Shown: positions 44,671-56,675 of the stretch, one piece after another
Position numbering within the stretch: position 1 is the stretch's first letter
How the letters are laid out: each line of letters opens with the position of its first letter
Assembly (NCBI GenBank): GCA_030425645.1
Contig: JAUHZK010000010.1
Span: 1 to 64,000, forward strand
Direction: 5' to 3'
From: Gammaproteobacteria bacterium
Lineage (GTDB): Bacteria > Pseudomonadota > Gammaproteobacteria > JAPPPA01
Length of the DNA stretch: 64,000 nt
Notes under the pieces: model-generated
The model's database searches: none
Seen by the model: the letters and a program-made list of their open reading frames with translations, nothing else
What the model was told of the DNA's origin: nothing
Translations under genes and position numbers: made by a program

Positions 44671-45332
44671 TACAGCACCTCCGCACGGTGTACTTGGTGG
44701 ATTTGGTATTCGCGATCTTCAACTTGGTCTTTCTTCCAAGTGCGCTGCGCCCAAATCAACAAACCAATAATAAAGAATGCACTTGGTGGTAGTAGCATCA
44801 AGCCCATTGGCTGATACCAACCGCCATTGCTCACAAGCGGCATGATTTCGATACCCATCAATGAACCCGAACCAAATAGTTCGCGAACTACGCCAACGGC
44901 GATCAAAATGATGCTGTAACCAAGACCGTTACCAATACCATCTAGGAAAGAAGCACCTGGCGCCTCTTTCATAGCAAAGGCTTCAGCACGCCCCATCACA
45001 ATACAGTTGGTAATAATCAAACCAACAAATACTGACAGCTGCTTACTCACCTCGTAGGCGTAAGCCTTCAGGATTTGGTCAACCACGATTACTAGCGAGG
45101 CAATAATCGCCATCTGCGCAATGATGCGGATGCTGTTAGGAATTTGATTACGAATCATCGAAATAAACAAATTCGAGAATGCCGTTACCGAGGTCAGCGC
45201 CAAACACATAATTAGCGCCACGCCCAAGCTTGACGTAACCGCCAAGGCCGAACAAATGCCCAATACCTGCAAGGTAATGGGGTTGTTATTAACTAACGGA
45301 TCTAAGACAACTTTTTTAGCTGGATCTGCCAT
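44670..45332 (-). CDS. nqrD: Na+-NQR subunit D
   Basis: This is a 220-residue integral membrane subunit with six helices, homologous to RnfE. GICSALAV in helix one and [13 protein letters not shown] later carry the cysteines that bind iron with NqrE. It overlaps nqrE by one base and follows nqrC by 18 bases. Confidence 0.95.
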   Translation of the reverse strand: MADPAKKVVLDPLVNNNPITLQVLGICSALAVTSSLGVALIMCLALTSVTAFSNLFISMIRNQIPNSIRIIAQMAIIASLVIVVDQILKAYAYEVSKQLSVFVGLIITNCIVMGRAEAFAMKEAPGASFLDGIGNGLGYSIILIAVGVVRELFGSGSLMGIEIMPLVSNGGWYQPMGLMLLPPSAFFIIGLLIWAQRTWKKDQVEDREYQIHQVHRAEVL

Positions 45333-45350
45333 TTTTATACTCCCCTTACC

Positions 45351-46109
45351 TTAGCCTTGACCGGCTTGAACACGCTGCAGATAAGGACGGAAGCCCATAT
45401 CACCCAGCCAGAATTTAAGTAAATTGGTAACGCCGTTACTGGTCAACGTAGCGCCACCTAGTGCATCCACATGGTGCTTAGGATCAGCGCCGCTTTTAAC
45501 CAAGGCCAAGCCTGCTTCACCGGCTTCGGTGTAAGCGATTTTGCCAGGCCACTGAGCTTTCCAGCGTGGGTTATCAACCTCACCACCCAAACCTGGGGTT
45601 TCGGCGTGGTCGTAAAAGCTCAGACCGACCACGGTATTGCCATCACCTTCTAGGGCTAAGAAACCGTACAAGGTAGACCACAAGCCGTAACCGTGTACGG
45701 GCAGGATCACATACTTCAGGCTGCCGTCGTCGTTGCGCACTAGGTAGACCGAGGCCAACTTCGCTTGTGCACCAATCGCAGCAATATCTTCAGCCTTGTC
45801 TAAGGCAATCGATTGCGCCGGATCAGATGCCGCGTCACGCTGCTCATAGCTCACCGGGTCAACGCTGCTGTCATATTCGCCACTGCGAATATTGACCACG
45901 CGAGCTTCCACCTGTTTAAAGGCTTCTTCAACCGACTGACCTTCTTGCAACAAACCTACGACTTGCAGGATGTTGCGCTTTTTATCTTCTACCTTGTTGG
46001 CTTCTTGCAAAGGACGCAATTTAACCGCCGCTGTAGATACCACCACTGAGCAGACTAGGCAGAGTACCGCCGCCGCTAAAATGGTGTAGAGAGTACTGTC
46101 TTTATTCAT
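45351..46109 (-). CDS. nqrC: Na+-NQR subunit C
   Basis: This is a 252-residue subunit with one N-terminal membrane helix and a periplasmic FMN-binding domain. The FMN is attached to the Thr of GGATLTS at about residue 221; the first motif residue is Gly rather than the usual Ser. ApbE, which attaches this FMN, is not encoded in the window. Confidence 0.95.
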   Translation of the reverse strand: MNKDSTLYTILAAAVLCLVCSVVVSTAAVKLRPLQEANKVEDKKRNILQVVGLLQEGQSVEEAFKQVEARVVNIRSGEYDSSVDPVSYEQRDAASDPAQSIALDKAEDIAAIGAQAKLASVYLVRNDDGSLKYVILPVHGYGLWSTLYGFLALEGDGNTVVGLSFYDHAETPGLGGEVDNPRWKAQWPGKIAYTEAGEAGLALVKSGADPKHHVDALGGATLTSNGVTNLLKFWLGDMGFRPYLQRVQAGQG

Positions 46110-46121
46110 GGATAAGTCCTC

Positions 46122-47335
46122 CTACGCCGCGGTACGCGCCAGACGACGCTTAACGTTTGCTTGAACCACACCGTAATCAATCAACGGTGCCACTAAGTTG
46201 GCAAATAGAATCGCCAGCATCATGCCTTCTGGGAAAGCTGGGTTAACTACACGAATTAACACCACCATAAAGCCGATTAGGACGCCGAACATCCAACGGC
46301 CCTTGTTGGTCATTGCTGCTGACACAGGGTCAGTCGCCATATAAACCATACCGAAGGCAAAACCACCTACCACTAGGTGCCAGTACCAAGGCATTTCAAA
46401 CATTGGGTTGCTGTCGCTACCGATGGCATTCAATAGCAAGGTGGTACCCACCATGCCGAAGAACACACCAAGCATGATGCGATAAGAAGCAATCTTAGTA
46501 GCCAGCAAGAACACTGCGCCAATCAAACAAGCCAAGGTGGAAACCTCACCCATCGAACCTTGAATGGTACCTAGGAAGCTCTCCATCCAAGTCACAGAGT
46601 TTAGTACACCATCCATGCCATCAACCGCAGCAATACCTAATGGCGTAGCGCCACTAAAGCCGTCAACAGCAGTCCATACGGTGTCGCCAGACATGCTCGC
46701 TGGGTAAGCGAAGAAGAGGAAGGCACGACCGGTAAGCGCCGGGTTAAGGAAGTTTTTACCGGTACCACCGAAGACTTCTTTACCCAGTACCACACCAAAG
46801 CTAATACCTAGCGCGACTTGCCATAGCGGAATAGTCGGTGGGCAGGTTAAGGCGAATAGAATCGAGGTTACGAAGAAGCCTTCGTTAACTTCGTGGTTAC
46901 GCACGCCAGCAAATAACACTTCCCAGAAACCACCAACCGCAAAGGTCACTAGATAAACAGGAATGAAATACCAGAAACCGTGCCAGAAATTGTCCCATAG
47001 GCTATCCGGGCTAAAGCCGACGCCCATCATATTGATAAAGGCACCACGCCAGCCGTCAACGTCAGTCACACCTAAGGCCTGCATCGCCAAGTTAGCTTGC
47101 AAACCGGTATTCCAACAAGCGACAAAGGCGCATGGCATGGCTGCTAGCCATACAAAGATCATGATCCGCTTAAGATCAATGCCATCACGCACATGCGGTG
47201 CTGTGCGGGTAACATCAGAAGGCGAATAGAAGAACGTATCGATCGCTTCATAGACCGCGTAATAGTTCTCCCAGCGCCCGCCTTTAGCGAAATGCGGGTG
47301 CAGATCGTCTAATTTTTTACGCAACGCGCTAGCCA

Positions 47336-47336
<1 letters not shown>
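46122..47336 (-). CDS. nqrB: Na+-NQR subunit B
   Basis: This is a 404-residue polytopic membrane subunit. The covalent FMN site SGAT is at 228-231 (T231), and [17 protein letters not shown] precedes it. It carries riboflavin/FMN and the quinone-site region and forms part of the Na+ path. Its start overlaps the nqrA stop by one base. Confidence 0.96.
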
Positions 47337-48990
<1,654 letters not shown>

Positions 48991-49077
48991 TGGTGCCGAA
49001 GGCGGGACTTGAACCCGCACGAGCTTAAGCTCACCACCCCCTCAAGATGGCGTGTCTACCAATTCCACCACTTCGGC
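48991..49077 (-). tRNA. tRNA-Leu (anticodon GAG)
   Basis: This is an 87-base tRNA with acceptor strand GCCGAAG pairing CTTCGGC, a long variable arm typical of Leu, T-loop GGTTCAAGTCC and an encoded CCA end. Anticodon stem CCATC/GGTGG encloses the loop TTGAGGG, giving GAG. It lies 18 bases after secG, the usual gammaproteobacterial position. Confidence 0.97.
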
Positions 49078-49095
49078 TGATTATTTTCTCAGAGG

Positions 49096-49476
49096 CTATT
49101 CAGCTGCCGGCACGTCTAGGGCCGGAACTTCATCCGCTGCCGGCTGCGCAGCTTCATCGGCAACCGCCTCAATGCTTGGCACTTCGCTGTTCTGCTCTAC
49201 TGCGGATGCCTCAATAGCGTCTAATACGCTACCGGTACCTTTGTTCTCGGTATTCACGATAAATGCCATCGCAATGCAAAGCGCAAAGAAAACAGCCGCC
49301 AATACACCGGTTAACTTAGTCAAAAAGCCTGCCGCGCCACGAGCGCCAAAGACAGTGCCGGATGCACCGCCACCAAAACCTGCGCCTGCAGTAGCACCCT
49401 TACCTTGTTGAATAAGCACAAGGCCGATTAAAACAATAGCCAATACCAGCTGGGCAATTTGAAGAACGGTGTACAT
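49096..49476 (-). CDS. secG: Protein-export membrane protein SecG
   Basis: This is a 126-residue SecYEG subunit: first helix VLQIAQLVLAIVLIGLVLIQQGKGATAG, the glycine-rich loop FGGGASGTVFG, a second helix around FLTKLTGVLAAVFFALCIA, and an acidic, Ala-rich tail. It aids preprotein translocation. It follows tpiA and precedes tRNA-Leu, as in many relatives. Confidence 0.94.
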   Translation of the reverse strand: MYTVLQIAQLVLAIVLIGLVLIQQGKGATAGAGFGGGASGTVFGARGAAGFLTKLTGVLAAVFFALCIAMAFIVNTENKGTGSVLDAIEASAVEQNSEVPSIEAVADEAAQPAADEVPALDVPAAE

Positions 49477-49494
49477 ATCTAACCTTAATGGTTC

Positions 49495-50235
49495 TTAAAC
49501 AGCGCTAGATGCAGCGGCTGCTTGAATAATTTGATTAAAGCTCGCGGCCTCTAAAGAGGCGCCTCCTACCAGCGCTCCATTAATGTCTGGCATGGCGCAT
49601 AATTCCATTGCATTGTCTGGTTTTACGCTGCCGCCATACAGGATCCGCAAAGCGGCGGCGATTTTAGCATCAACTGCCGCGTACTGTGTACGGATAAACG
49701 CATGAACTTGCTGTGCATCACTACTACTTGCGGTTTTTCCGGTACCAATGGCCCAAACCGGCTCGTAAGCAACCACCGCAGCAGCCATCACTTGCGGCAA
49801 TTTCAACAGAGGTGCCAGCTGCTCTGCAATCACCTGCTCCACCTGACCGGCCTCGCGCTGCGCTAGCGTTTCACCGACGCAAAATACCGGCACCAAACCT
49901 TCGGCCACCGCGGCTGCCGCTTTGGCGGCGACCAATTCATTACTCTCAGCGTGATATTCGCGGCGCTCAGAATGACCCACAATGGCATAATCACAGCCAA
50001 TATCTTTCAACATCGCTGCGCTCAATTCACCCGTCCGCGCACCGCCCTTTTCTGCCGACACATCTTGCGCGCCAATGCTTAAACCCGACGACGCCGCTTG
50101 CGCAAGATAGACCGCTGGCGGACATAAGGCTGCTTCGGCCCCTTCCACCGTGACTACAGTCTGTAAAAATTCTGCCAACGACTGCGCGCGGCCATTCATT
50201 TTCCAATTGCCCATCACTAGTGGGGTAATTGCCAT
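49495..50235 (-). CDS. tpiA: Triosephosphate isomerase
   Basis: This is a 246-residue TIM barrel with GNWKMNG (catalytic Lys), VGHSERR (catalytic His), YEPVWAIGTG (catalytic Glu) and the phosphate-binding YGGSV. It interconverts DHAP and glyceraldehyde 3-phosphate. ATG 50235 has AAGGA about seven bases upstream; an earlier in-frame start would overlap glmM. It follows glmM by four bases. Confidence 0.96.
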   Translation of the reverse strand: MAITPLVMGNWKMNGRAQSLAEFLQTVVTVEGAEAALCPPAVYLAQAASSGLSIGAQDVSAEKGGARTGELSAAMLKDIGCDYAIVGHSERREYHAESNELVAAKAAAAVAEGLVPVFCVGETLAQREAGQVEQVIAEQLAPLLKLPQVMAAAVVAYEPVWAIGTGKTASSSDAQQVHAFIRTQYAAVDAKIAAALRILYGGSVKPDNAMELCAMPDINGALVGGASLEAASFNQIIQAAAASSAV

Positions 50236-50239
50236 GGTT

Positions 50240-51595
50240 TTATCCTTTTGCTGCGGCTTCAACAGCCGCTACTAATACAGGTAAATGCTCAGCGACTAAG
50301 GCTTCGGTCTCGGCTTCAACCGTCACACGCACAACTGGCTGCGTACCAGAAGGGCGCAAAATAATACGCCCGGACTTGCCTAGGGCGGCCTCTGCCGCTT
50401 GTTTAGCTGCCACTACCGCCGGTTGCGCAGCAATTTCCGCCTTCGCAAAAGAAGCCTGCTCAACATCTACATTAATGGTTTCTTGGGGATACTGCGGCAT
50501 CCCCGCAGCTAATGTCGCCAAATCCTGCTGACGGCGACACATGGCAGCGAGAATATCTAGAGCGGCGACAATCGCGTCACCCGTGGTGGTTTTATCTAGG
50601 CACAGCATATGCCCAGAGGTTTCGCCACCAATCACTCCGCCATGCTGTTTCAGTTCAGCCATGACGTAGCGATCACCGACATCAGCACGCATAAATTGCA
50701 TACCCTGCTCGGTAATCGCATTTTCAAGACCAAGGTTAGACATAATCGTACCCACCACCGGGCCTTTTAGCTCGCCTAAACGCTGTCGTTCTGTGGCAGC
50801 GATATATAGCAATTGGTCACCATCAACTAAGTCGCCAGACGCCGTCACCATTTGCAGCCGGTCAGCATCGCCATCCAGCGCAATGCCTACATCGGCGCCA
50901 CTTTCTTGCACCAATTGCATCAACGCCGCTGGCGCAGTGGAGCCAACGCCATCATTAATATTGACACCATTAGGCTCGGTGCCCATCACGGTAACTTGCG
51001 CACCTAGCTCTTCAAACACTTTAGGCGCACACATGTACGCAGCGCCATGGGCGCAATCTAAGGCGATATGCATGCCAGCCAGCGAACAGTCAGCCGGGTA
51101 AGTGCTTTTGCAAAATTCAATATAGCGACCAGCAGCATCATCTACCCGCTTGGCATGGCCCAGTGAGTCGGAATCATTGGTATGCAAACCCTCCGATACT
51201 GCAGCCTCAATAGCAGCTTCAGTTTCATCATCCAACTTCATCCCGTCAGGACCAAAGAACTTAATGCCGTTATCGTAATAAGGGTTGTGCGAGGCCGAAA
51301 TCACAATGCCAGCACTGGCGCGGAAGGTTCGCGTCAAATAGGCAATCGCTGGCGTAGGCAGCGGCCCTAACAAACGCACATCAACCCCGGCAGCAATGAG
51401 ACCAGCCTCTAGCGCCGACTCAATCATATACCCCGACACACGCGTATCTTTGCCAATCAAAACACGGCGTTTAATCTTGCCGTCAGCTTTCGCCGCTAAG
51501 ACACGGCCCGCGGCCTGCCCCAGAGCGAGCATGTTCGACGCTGTCATCGGCTCTACGCCAACTCGACCACGAACACCATCGGTTCCAAACTTCAC
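50240..51595 (-). CDS. glmM: Phosphoglucosamine mutase
   Basis: This is a 451-residue mutase of the alpha-D-phosphohexomutase family. The phosphoserine is S102 in SASHNPYYDNG; the metal loop DGDADR and GGETSGH follow, and RPSGTQP binds phosphate near the C terminus. It makes glucosamine 1-phosphate for UDP-GlcNAc, which also feeds the polysaccharide pathway. It follows folP by ten bases. Confidence 0.96.
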   Translation of the reverse strand: MKFGTDGVRGRVGVEPMTASNMLALGQAAGRVLAAKADGKIKRRVLIGKDTRVSGYMIESALEAGLIAAGVDVRLLGPLPTPAIAYLTRTFRASAGIVISASHNPYYDNGIKFFGPDGMKLDDETEAAIEAAVSEGLHTNDSDSLGHAKRVDDAAGRYIEFCKSTYPADCSLAGMHIALDCAHGAAYMCAPKVFEELGAQVTVMGTEPNGVNINDGVGSTAPAALMQLVQESGADVGIALDGDADRLQMVTASGDLVDGDQLLYIAATERQRLGELKGPVVGTIMSNLGLENAITEQGMQFMRADVGDRYVMAELKQHGGVIGGETSGHMLCLDKTTTGDAIVAALDILAAMCRRQQDLATLAAGMPQYPQETINVDVEQASFAKAEIAAQPAVVAAKQAAEAALGKSGRIILRPSGTQPVVRVTVEAETEALVAEHLPVLVAAVEAAAKG

Positions 51596-51605
51596 TGCAA
51601 CACTC

Positions 51606-52430
51606 CTAATTATTTTGGGGCTTAGCCGCGGCGCAAACCTTCAACGCATCAACGGTCTCAGCCACATCATGGGTACGCACTATTGCCGCCCCTTTCATGA
51701 CCGCAATTGTCGCTGCCGCCAAGCCTGCATGCAATCGTTGATCAACCGGTTTGCCTAATAAATTACCCAGCATGCTTTTACGAGACATTCCCACTAACAA
51801 AGGGAAGTCGCCGCGCAACCGCTCCAAACCAGACAACAAAGCGTAATTGTGGGCCAGCGTTTTACCAAAACCAAAACCCGGATCCAGCAAGATATTGTCG
51901 GCCACAACACCAGCCTCGATTGCGGCACCGACTCGGGCATTCAAAAACTCGCCAACCTCGGCCACCACGTCGTCATATTGAGGGTCCGCTTGCATGGTGC
52001 GCGGCGACCCCTGCATATGCATCAAACACACTGGCACCGCCAACTCGGCTGCCGCAGCTAAGGCTCCGTTTGCTTGCAAGGCCATAACGTCATTCACCAT
52101 ACCCGCGCCCGCCGCGACAGCTGCACGCATAACGGCAGGCTTGCTAGTATCAATTGAAATCGGCACAGCAAGCCTTGGCGCCAAGGCCTCAATCACCGGG
52201 ATTACCCGCGCCAGCTCATCGGCTTCGGTAACTGCCGGCGCACCGGGGCGAGTTGACTCACCACCAATATCAATAATCGCCGCACCCTGCTCAACCATCA
52301 ATTCAGCTTGCGCAATAGCGGCATCGGTCGCCGACCAACGCCCACCGTCGGAGAAAGAATCCGGCGTGACGTTGAGTATCCCCATCACCTGCGGAGTACT
52401 TAAATCGAGTTTTTTTCCAGCACAGTTCAT
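51606..52430 (-). CDS. folP: Dihydropteroate synthase
   Basis: This is a 274-residue TIM barrel for folate synthesis: VMGILNVTPDSFSDGG at the start, IIDIGGESTRPGA, and DPGFGFGKTLAHN with SRKSMLG. ATG 52430 matches the family length. Two upstream in-frame ATGs exist; the first lies inside the ftsH terminator hairpin and is rejected, while the one at 52442 remains possible. Confidence 0.94.
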   Translation of the reverse strand: MNCAGKKLDLSTPQVMGILNVTPDSFSDGGRWSATDAAIAQAELMVEQGAAIIDIGGESTRPGAPAVTEADELARVIPVIEALAPRLAVPISIDTSKPAVMRAAVAAGAGMVNDVMALQANGALAAAAELAVPVCLMHMQGSPRTMQADPQYDDVVAEVGEFLNARVGAAIEAGVVADNILLDPGFGFGKTLAHNYALLSGLERLRGDFPLLVGMSRKSMLGNLLGKPVDQRLHAGLAAATIAVMKGAAIVRTHDVAETVDALKVCAAAKPQNN

Positions 52431-52455
52431 GCGCGAAACCATCTCAGTAATAAAA

Positions 52456-52482
52456 AAAGCCGATGACTCAGTCATCGGCTTT
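52456..52482 (-). terminator. Strong intrinsic terminator after ftsH
   Basis: AAAGCCGATGACT (52456-52468) pairs with AGTCATCGGCTTT (52470-52482); on the minus strand a run of seven T follows. It lies 21 bases after the ftsH stop and about 25 bases before the folP start, so folP-glmM-tpiA-secG need read-through or a promoter I cannot see. Confidence 0.9.
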
Positions 52483-52502
52483 ATAGAGTAAGCGATTAGA
52501 GC

Positions 52503-54434
52503 TTAATGCTCGCCAGCTGGACCACCAATCGGCCCTGAGGTAGCGCCATCTGTGTTGCTATCGTCAGCCGAAGCAGATCCGCTACCACTAGACGGCTTAT
52601 CCCAGTCCTTAGGTTTACGCACCGGCTTGCCCTGCATTACGTCATCAATCTGATCAACGTCAATGGTTTCATATTCCATCAGCGCATCTGACATGGCGTG
52701 TAGCTTATCTTCATTATCTTTAAGGATTTTCTCAGCGCGGGCATAACTTTCATCAATAATGCGACGCACTTCCTCATCAATAGTCTTCGCTGTGGCACCA
52801 GACACATTCTTGTGCTGCGTCACCGAGCGACCTAGGAATACTTCGCCTTCTTCTTCAGAGTAAGAAAGCGGGCCGAGTTTTTCACTCAAACCCCATTTGG
52901 TCACCATATTGCGAGCAATATCGGTCGCGCGTTCAATGTCATTACTAGCGCCTGTGGTTACCGCCATCGCACCGAAAATCATTTCTTCAGCAATACGACC
53001 ACCAAACAATGAGTCAATCTGGCTTTGCAAACGCTGCTTGCTGTAACTGTAGCGATCCTGCTCTGGCAAGAACATTGTTACACCCAGCGCACGTCCGCGC
53101 GGGATGATGCTGACCTTATAAACAGGATCATGCTCAGGCACTGTCAAACCTACAATCGCGTGCCCAGCTTCATGGTAGGCGGTCATTTTCTTCTCGTCGT
53201 CCGACATCACCATGGACTTACGCTCGACGCCCATCAAGATTTTGTCTTTGGCCTGCTCGAAGTTTTCCATCGACACCAAACGCTGGTTCTTACGCGCAGC
53301 AAACAAGGCTGCCTCGTTGACCAAATTCGCTAAATCGGCACCAGAGAAACCCGGCGTGCCGCGTGCAATAACGCTGGCTTTAACATCTTGCCCAAGTGGT
53401 ACTTTGCGCATATGCACTTCAAGGATCTGCTCACGACCTTTAATGTCGGGCAAGCCCACCACCACTTGGCGGTCAAAACGACCCGGACGCAATAGCGCGG
53501 GATCCAAAACGTCTGGACGGTTAGTCGCGGCAATCACAATGATACCTTCGTGACCTTCAAAGCCATCCATTTCAACCAACAGTTGGTTAAGAGTTTGTTC
53601 ACGTTCGTCGTGACCACCGCCCAAGCCAGCGCCACGATGACGACCGACGGCATCGATCTCGTCAATAAAGATAATGCAAGGCGCGTGTTTCTTAGCCTGT
53701 TCGAACATGTCGCGCACACGAGACGCGCCGACACCTACAAACATCTCAACGAAGTCAGAACCAGAAATGGTGAAAAACGGCACTTTGGCTTCGCCAGCAA
53801 TCGATTTCGCCAACAAGGTTTTACCGGTACCCGGCGGGCCCACCATCAATACGCCCTTAGGGATGGTGCCGCCCAGTTTCTGGAATTTGCCGGGATCTCT
53901 CAAGAAATCAACCAGCTCCACCACTTCTTCTTTGGCTTCATCACAACCAGCAACATCTTCAAAGGTAACTTTTACCTGATCTTCGTTCAGCAGCTTGGCG
54001 CGGCTCTTACCAAACGACATCGCGCCACGACCGCCAGCGCCACCGCCGCCCTGCATCTGGCGCATAAAGAAGATCCAAACACCAATCAACAATAGGAACG
54101 GAAACCAAGAAATAAAGATATGGGTCAGCAACGACTGACGTTCTTTTTCTTTGGCTTCGAATTTAACGCCTTGCGCTTTTAGGTCACCCACTAGCGGGCT
54201 GTAGTCTGTCTCAGGGCTATTGGTACGGAACTGCTGGCCGGTGGACAATTTGCCGGAAATAACATCGCCATCGATCACAACCTCAGACACAGCACCATCG
54301 TCTACTAGTGACAGAAAGTCTGAGTAACCAATCGTGTGTTGCTGCTGTTGCTTGTCCGTATAGGTCTGAAAAACGCCAACCAATACGGCGGCAATCACGG
54401 CCCATAACAACAAATTCTTCATCGAGTTATTCAT
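52503..54434 (-). CDS. ftsH: ATP-dependent zinc metalloprotease FtsH
   Basis: This is a 643-residue inner-membrane AAA protease: two N-terminal helices (about 7-23 and 105-123) around a periplasmic domain, Walker A GPPGTGKT (199-206), IIFIDEID as Walker B, the SRH region, and zinc site HEAGH (421-425). It degrades membrane proteins and, in enterobacteria, LpxC and sigma-32. GGAG lies five bases before the ATG. Confidence 0.97.
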   Translation of the reverse strand: MNNSMKNLLLWAVIAAVLVGVFQTYTDKQQQQHTIGYSDFLSLVDDGAVSEVVIDGDVISGKLSTGQQFRTNSPETDYSPLVGDLKAQGVKFEAKEKERQSLLTHIFISWFPFLLLIGVWIFFMRQMQGGGGAGGRGAMSFGKSRAKLLNEDQVKVTFEDVAGCDEAKEEVVELVDFLRDPGKFQKLGGTIPKGVLMVGPPGTGKTLLAKSIAGEAKVPFFTISGSDFVEMFVGVGASRVRDMFEQAKKHAPCIIFIDEIDAVGRHRGAGLGGGHDEREQTLNQLLVEMDGFEGHEGIIVIAATNRPDVLDPALLRPGRFDRQVVVGLPDIKGREQILEVHMRKVPLGQDVKASVIARGTPGFSGADLANLVNEAALFAARKNQRLVSMENFEQAKDKILMGVERKSMVMSDDEKKMTAYHEAGHAIVGLTVPEHDPVYKVSIIPRGRALGVTMFLPEQDRYSYSKQRLQSQIDSLFGGRIAEEMIFGAMAVTTGASNDIERATDIARNMVTKWGLSEKLGPLSYSEEEGEVFLGRSVTQHKNVSGATAKTIDEEVRRIIDESYARAEKILKDNEDKLHAMSDALMEYETIDVDQIDDVMQGKPVRKPKDWDKPSSGSGSASADDSNTDGATSGPIGGPAGEH

Positions 54435-54512
54435 CCGAACTCCAACAATATACGGCGGTCATCACACCGCCCGGCCGCCTATTGGCGAAAAATAATTTTG
54501 CTAACACCCATT

Positions 54513-55160
54513 CTAGGTGCGCTTAGGTTTAGAAGCGAGCAAATAAACTTCGCGCGAGCGCGGCCGTGAAGCCTTTGGTTTGCGCGTAGTTACCTGACTG
54601 AAACGGCTGCGCATATCACGCAGATATTCCTCAAATCCCTCGCCTTGGAACACTTTGACTAGGAAACGGCCCTCAGGTTTCAACACCTGCACCGCCAAAT
54701 CCAGTGCCAGCTCACATAAATACATGGCGCGCGGCAAATCTACCGCGGCGACACCTGATGTATTGGGGGCCATATCCGATAATACAAGGTCTGCGCCCTT
54801 GTTTTCGGCTACATTCCCCATCAGCCCAAGTAACTGATCAAGCACTTCGGCCTCACGAAAGTCACCCTCAATAAAATCAACCCCGGCAATCGACGCCATT
54901 GGCAGAATATCCAATGCAAAGACCTTGCCAGCACCACCGCGCTCACGCATTGCCCGCGCTGCGTACTGACTCCAACCGCCTGGCGCCGCCCCTAAATCAA
55001 CTACATTCATACCTGGTTTGATTAGGCGGTCTTTAGCGTCAATCTCCTCTAGCTTATAAACCGCGCGCGAGCGCCAGCCTTCCGCTTGAGACTTTTTTAC
55101 ATAATGATCAGAAAAGTGCTCGTCCAACCACTTACGGCTACTTTTAGAGCTTTTGGCCAT
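54513..55160 (-). CDS. rlmE: 23S rRNA 2'-O-methyltransferase RlmE
   Basis: This is a 215-residue FtsJ/RrmJ methyltransferase: YKLEEID (catalytic Lys), [15 protein letters not shown] for [11 protein letters not shown] (catalytic Asp) and [13 protein letters not shown] (Lys and Glu), the full K-D-K-E set. It methylates U2552 in the ribosomal A-loop. GGAG lies before the ATG. It precedes ftsH as in most gammaproteobacteria and diverges from yhbY. Confidence 0.96.
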   Translation of the reverse strand: MAKSSKSSRKWLDEHFSDHYVKKSQAEGWRSRAVYKLEEIDAKDRLIKPGMNVVDLGAAPGGWSQYAARAMRERGGAGKVFALDILPMASIAGVDFIEGDFREAEVLDQLLGLMGNVAENKGADLVLSDMAPNTSGVAAVDLPRAMYLCELALDLAVQVLKPEGRFLVKVFQGEGFEEYLRDMRSRFSQVTTRKPKASRPRSREVYLLASKPKRT

Positions 55161-55312
55161 TTACGGCTCCTTGTTGCGCCCTTTGCTGGCGGCCTTATTA
55201 CTTTGTTTGCTGTTATCTACTCAGCAAACACTTTGTGCACTGCCGCTTTAGGGGCAGCTGCTGTATCATGCGCGCCACGCCAACCACTCAGCGCAGTCGA
55301 CACTGGAATCTC

Positions 55313-55639
55313 ATGGAATTCACAAACAATCAACGCAAATATCTTAAAGCAATTGCTCACGGGCTTCGCCCGGTGATTATGATTGGCGACAAGGGCCTCA
55401 CCGATGCCGTCCGCGCCGAAACCGATTTAGCTGCCAGTCACCACGAACTCATCAAAGTGAAATTTGCTGTAGGTGACCGCGAACTACGCGATCAAATGAT
55501 TAATGATCTGGCTACCCCGCTCAATCTCAGCCTAGTGCAGCGCATTGGTAACGTCGCCGTATTCTATCGCCCGCGTCCTAGCAGCTACAAAGCCGGCAAA
55601 CGCACAACGTTAGAAGAAATTCGCCTACCTAAATCCTAA
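55313..55639 (+). CDS. yhbY: RNA-binding protein YhbY (CRM domain)
   Basis: This is a 108-residue single CRM domain: RKYLKAIAHGLRPVIMIGDKGLTDAV with the GxxG-type loop, and LVQRIGNVAVFYRP near the end. It binds pre-50S ribosomal particles. ATG 55313 has GGA at a fitting distance; a frame starting 26 codons earlier is not family-like. It diverges from rlmE and overlaps the downstream convergent gene by four bases. Confidence 0.94.
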   Translation: MEFTNNQRKYLKAIAHGLRPVIMIGDKGLTDAVRAETDLAASHHELIKVKFAVGDRELRDQMINDLATPLNLSLVQRIGNVAVFYRPRPSSYKAGKRTTLEEIRLPKS

Positions 55640-56088
55640 GGCCTAGCTGCGGACGCCGAAACCGGATGCCCACGAAAAGCCACAATGGCTAAGCCGAGCA
55701 CACTGGCCGCCATATAAACCGCGCTCGCCCAACGATGCAGCTGCTCAAAATCAGCGCCGTCAGTCAGCCCCACTGCGCGGGCGGCCTCAATCTGCGGCGC
55801 TAGACCAAACTGCACTACCGACAGCAGCAATACCAGTACAAATACACCCCTAGTCGTCCAGCTTTGCAGCGCAGCGGCGCGCTCACGCAATGCACTTAGC
55901 AATAACAACAATACTCCGGCAGCTATACCCAGACCACCGGCAATGCTAAATAAGCGCCCCGCCACCATCCCAGCAAGAGCCTTGTCGTCCAAACTGGCGA
56001 ACACCACCGGCACAGCAACATAGCCAATACCCCATAAGCCACCAATAAGCAGCGTTAAGAGGACATTTTCACCGGACATGGGACGCAT
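55636..56088 (-). CDS. DUF4149-type four-helix membrane protein
   Basis: This is a 150-residue integral membrane protein with four hydrophobic segments (LLTLLIGGLWGIGYVAVPVVFASL; LFSIAGGLGIAAGVLLLLLSAL; VFVLVLLLSVVQFGLAPQI; AVYMAASVLGLAIVAF). It fits the DUF4149 family often found beside yhbY and greA. Function is unknown. It starts 14 bases after greA and overlaps the yhbY stop by four bases. Confidence 0.8.
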   Translation of the reverse strand: MRPMSGENVLLTLLIGGLWGIGYVAVPVVFASLDDKALAGMVAGRLFSIAGGLGIAAGVLLLLLSALRERAAALQSWTTRGVFVLVLLLSVVQFGLAPQIEAARAVGLTDGADFEQLHRWASAVYMAASVLGLAIVAFRGHPVSASAARP

Positions 56089-56102
56089 CGCTAAACCGCT
56101 AA

Positions 56103-56582
56103 CTAGTTGCCGTAACGAACTTCGATAATCTCATAGTCACTCTCACCGCCCGGCGTCGTGATGGTGACCTCATCGCCCTCTTGGCGGCCGATTAAGCCTC
56201 GCGCAATTGGCGAGTTGTAAGAAATCTTGCGTTGCTCTAGGTCAGACTCGTCATCCCCAACAATGGTCCAAACCTGCTCTTCTTCGGTGTCCAAGTTTTC
56301 AATAACCACCGTGGTACCGAAGATCACCTTGCCGTTGTTAGGCATCTTGCTGATATCAATAATTTCAGCAGCCGAAATCTTGCCTTCAATTTCTTGAATA
56401 CGACCCTCGATAAACCCCTGCTCTTCACGCGCCGCGTGGTACTCAGCGTTTTCTTTTAGATCACCATGCTCACGCGCTTCGGCAATTGAATCAATCACGC
56501 GTGGGCGATCAACCGTTTTTAGTTGTTCTAATTCTGCTTTTAGCGCCTCAGCGCCGGCGACCGTCATTGGTACACGATCCAT
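56103..56582 (-). CDS. greA: Transcription elongation factor GreA
   Basis: This is a 159-residue protein: N-terminal coiled coil ([20 protein letters not shown]...[20 protein letters not shown], with the Asp-Glu tip that aids RNA cleavage) and the C-terminal FKBP-like domain. It rescues backtracked RNA polymerase. ATG 56582 has GGGGA six bases upstream; an earlier in-frame start is less likely. Confidence 0.95.
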   Translation of the reverse strand: MDRVPMTVAGAEALKAELEQLKTVDRPRVIDSIAEAREHGDLKENAEYHAAREEQGFIEGRIQEIEGKISAAEIIDISKMPNNGKVIFGTTVVIENLDTEEEQVWTIVGDDESDLEQRKISYNSPIARGLIGRQEGDEVTITTPGGESDYEIIEVRYGN

Positions 56583-56614
56583 CTTAATCCCCAATCTCTA
56601 AATTTTTTGGAATA

Positions 56615-56652
56615 CAAAACAGCAGCCACGGTGAGCGAGTCACCGTGCTGCT
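56615..56652 (-). terminator. Intrinsic terminator after carB
   Basis: On the minus strand AGCAGCACGGTGA (56640-56652) pairs with TCACCGTGGCTGCT (56621-56634), with one bulged base, followed by GTTTTGT. It lies between the carB stop and the greA start and marks the end of the carAB transcript. Confidence 0.8.
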
Positions 56653-56675
56653 TAGGTTATTTGGTTGTAGCTAGG

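Noticed and set aside
49713-50153. 146-codon frame antisense to tpiA
   Set aside because: Composition is Pro/Arg-rich and it lies wholly inside the well-conserved tpiA gene; antisense shadow.
53550-54095. 181-codon frame antisense to ftsH
   Set aside because: It mirrors the conserved AAA domain of ftsH on the other strand; no independent evidence for translation.
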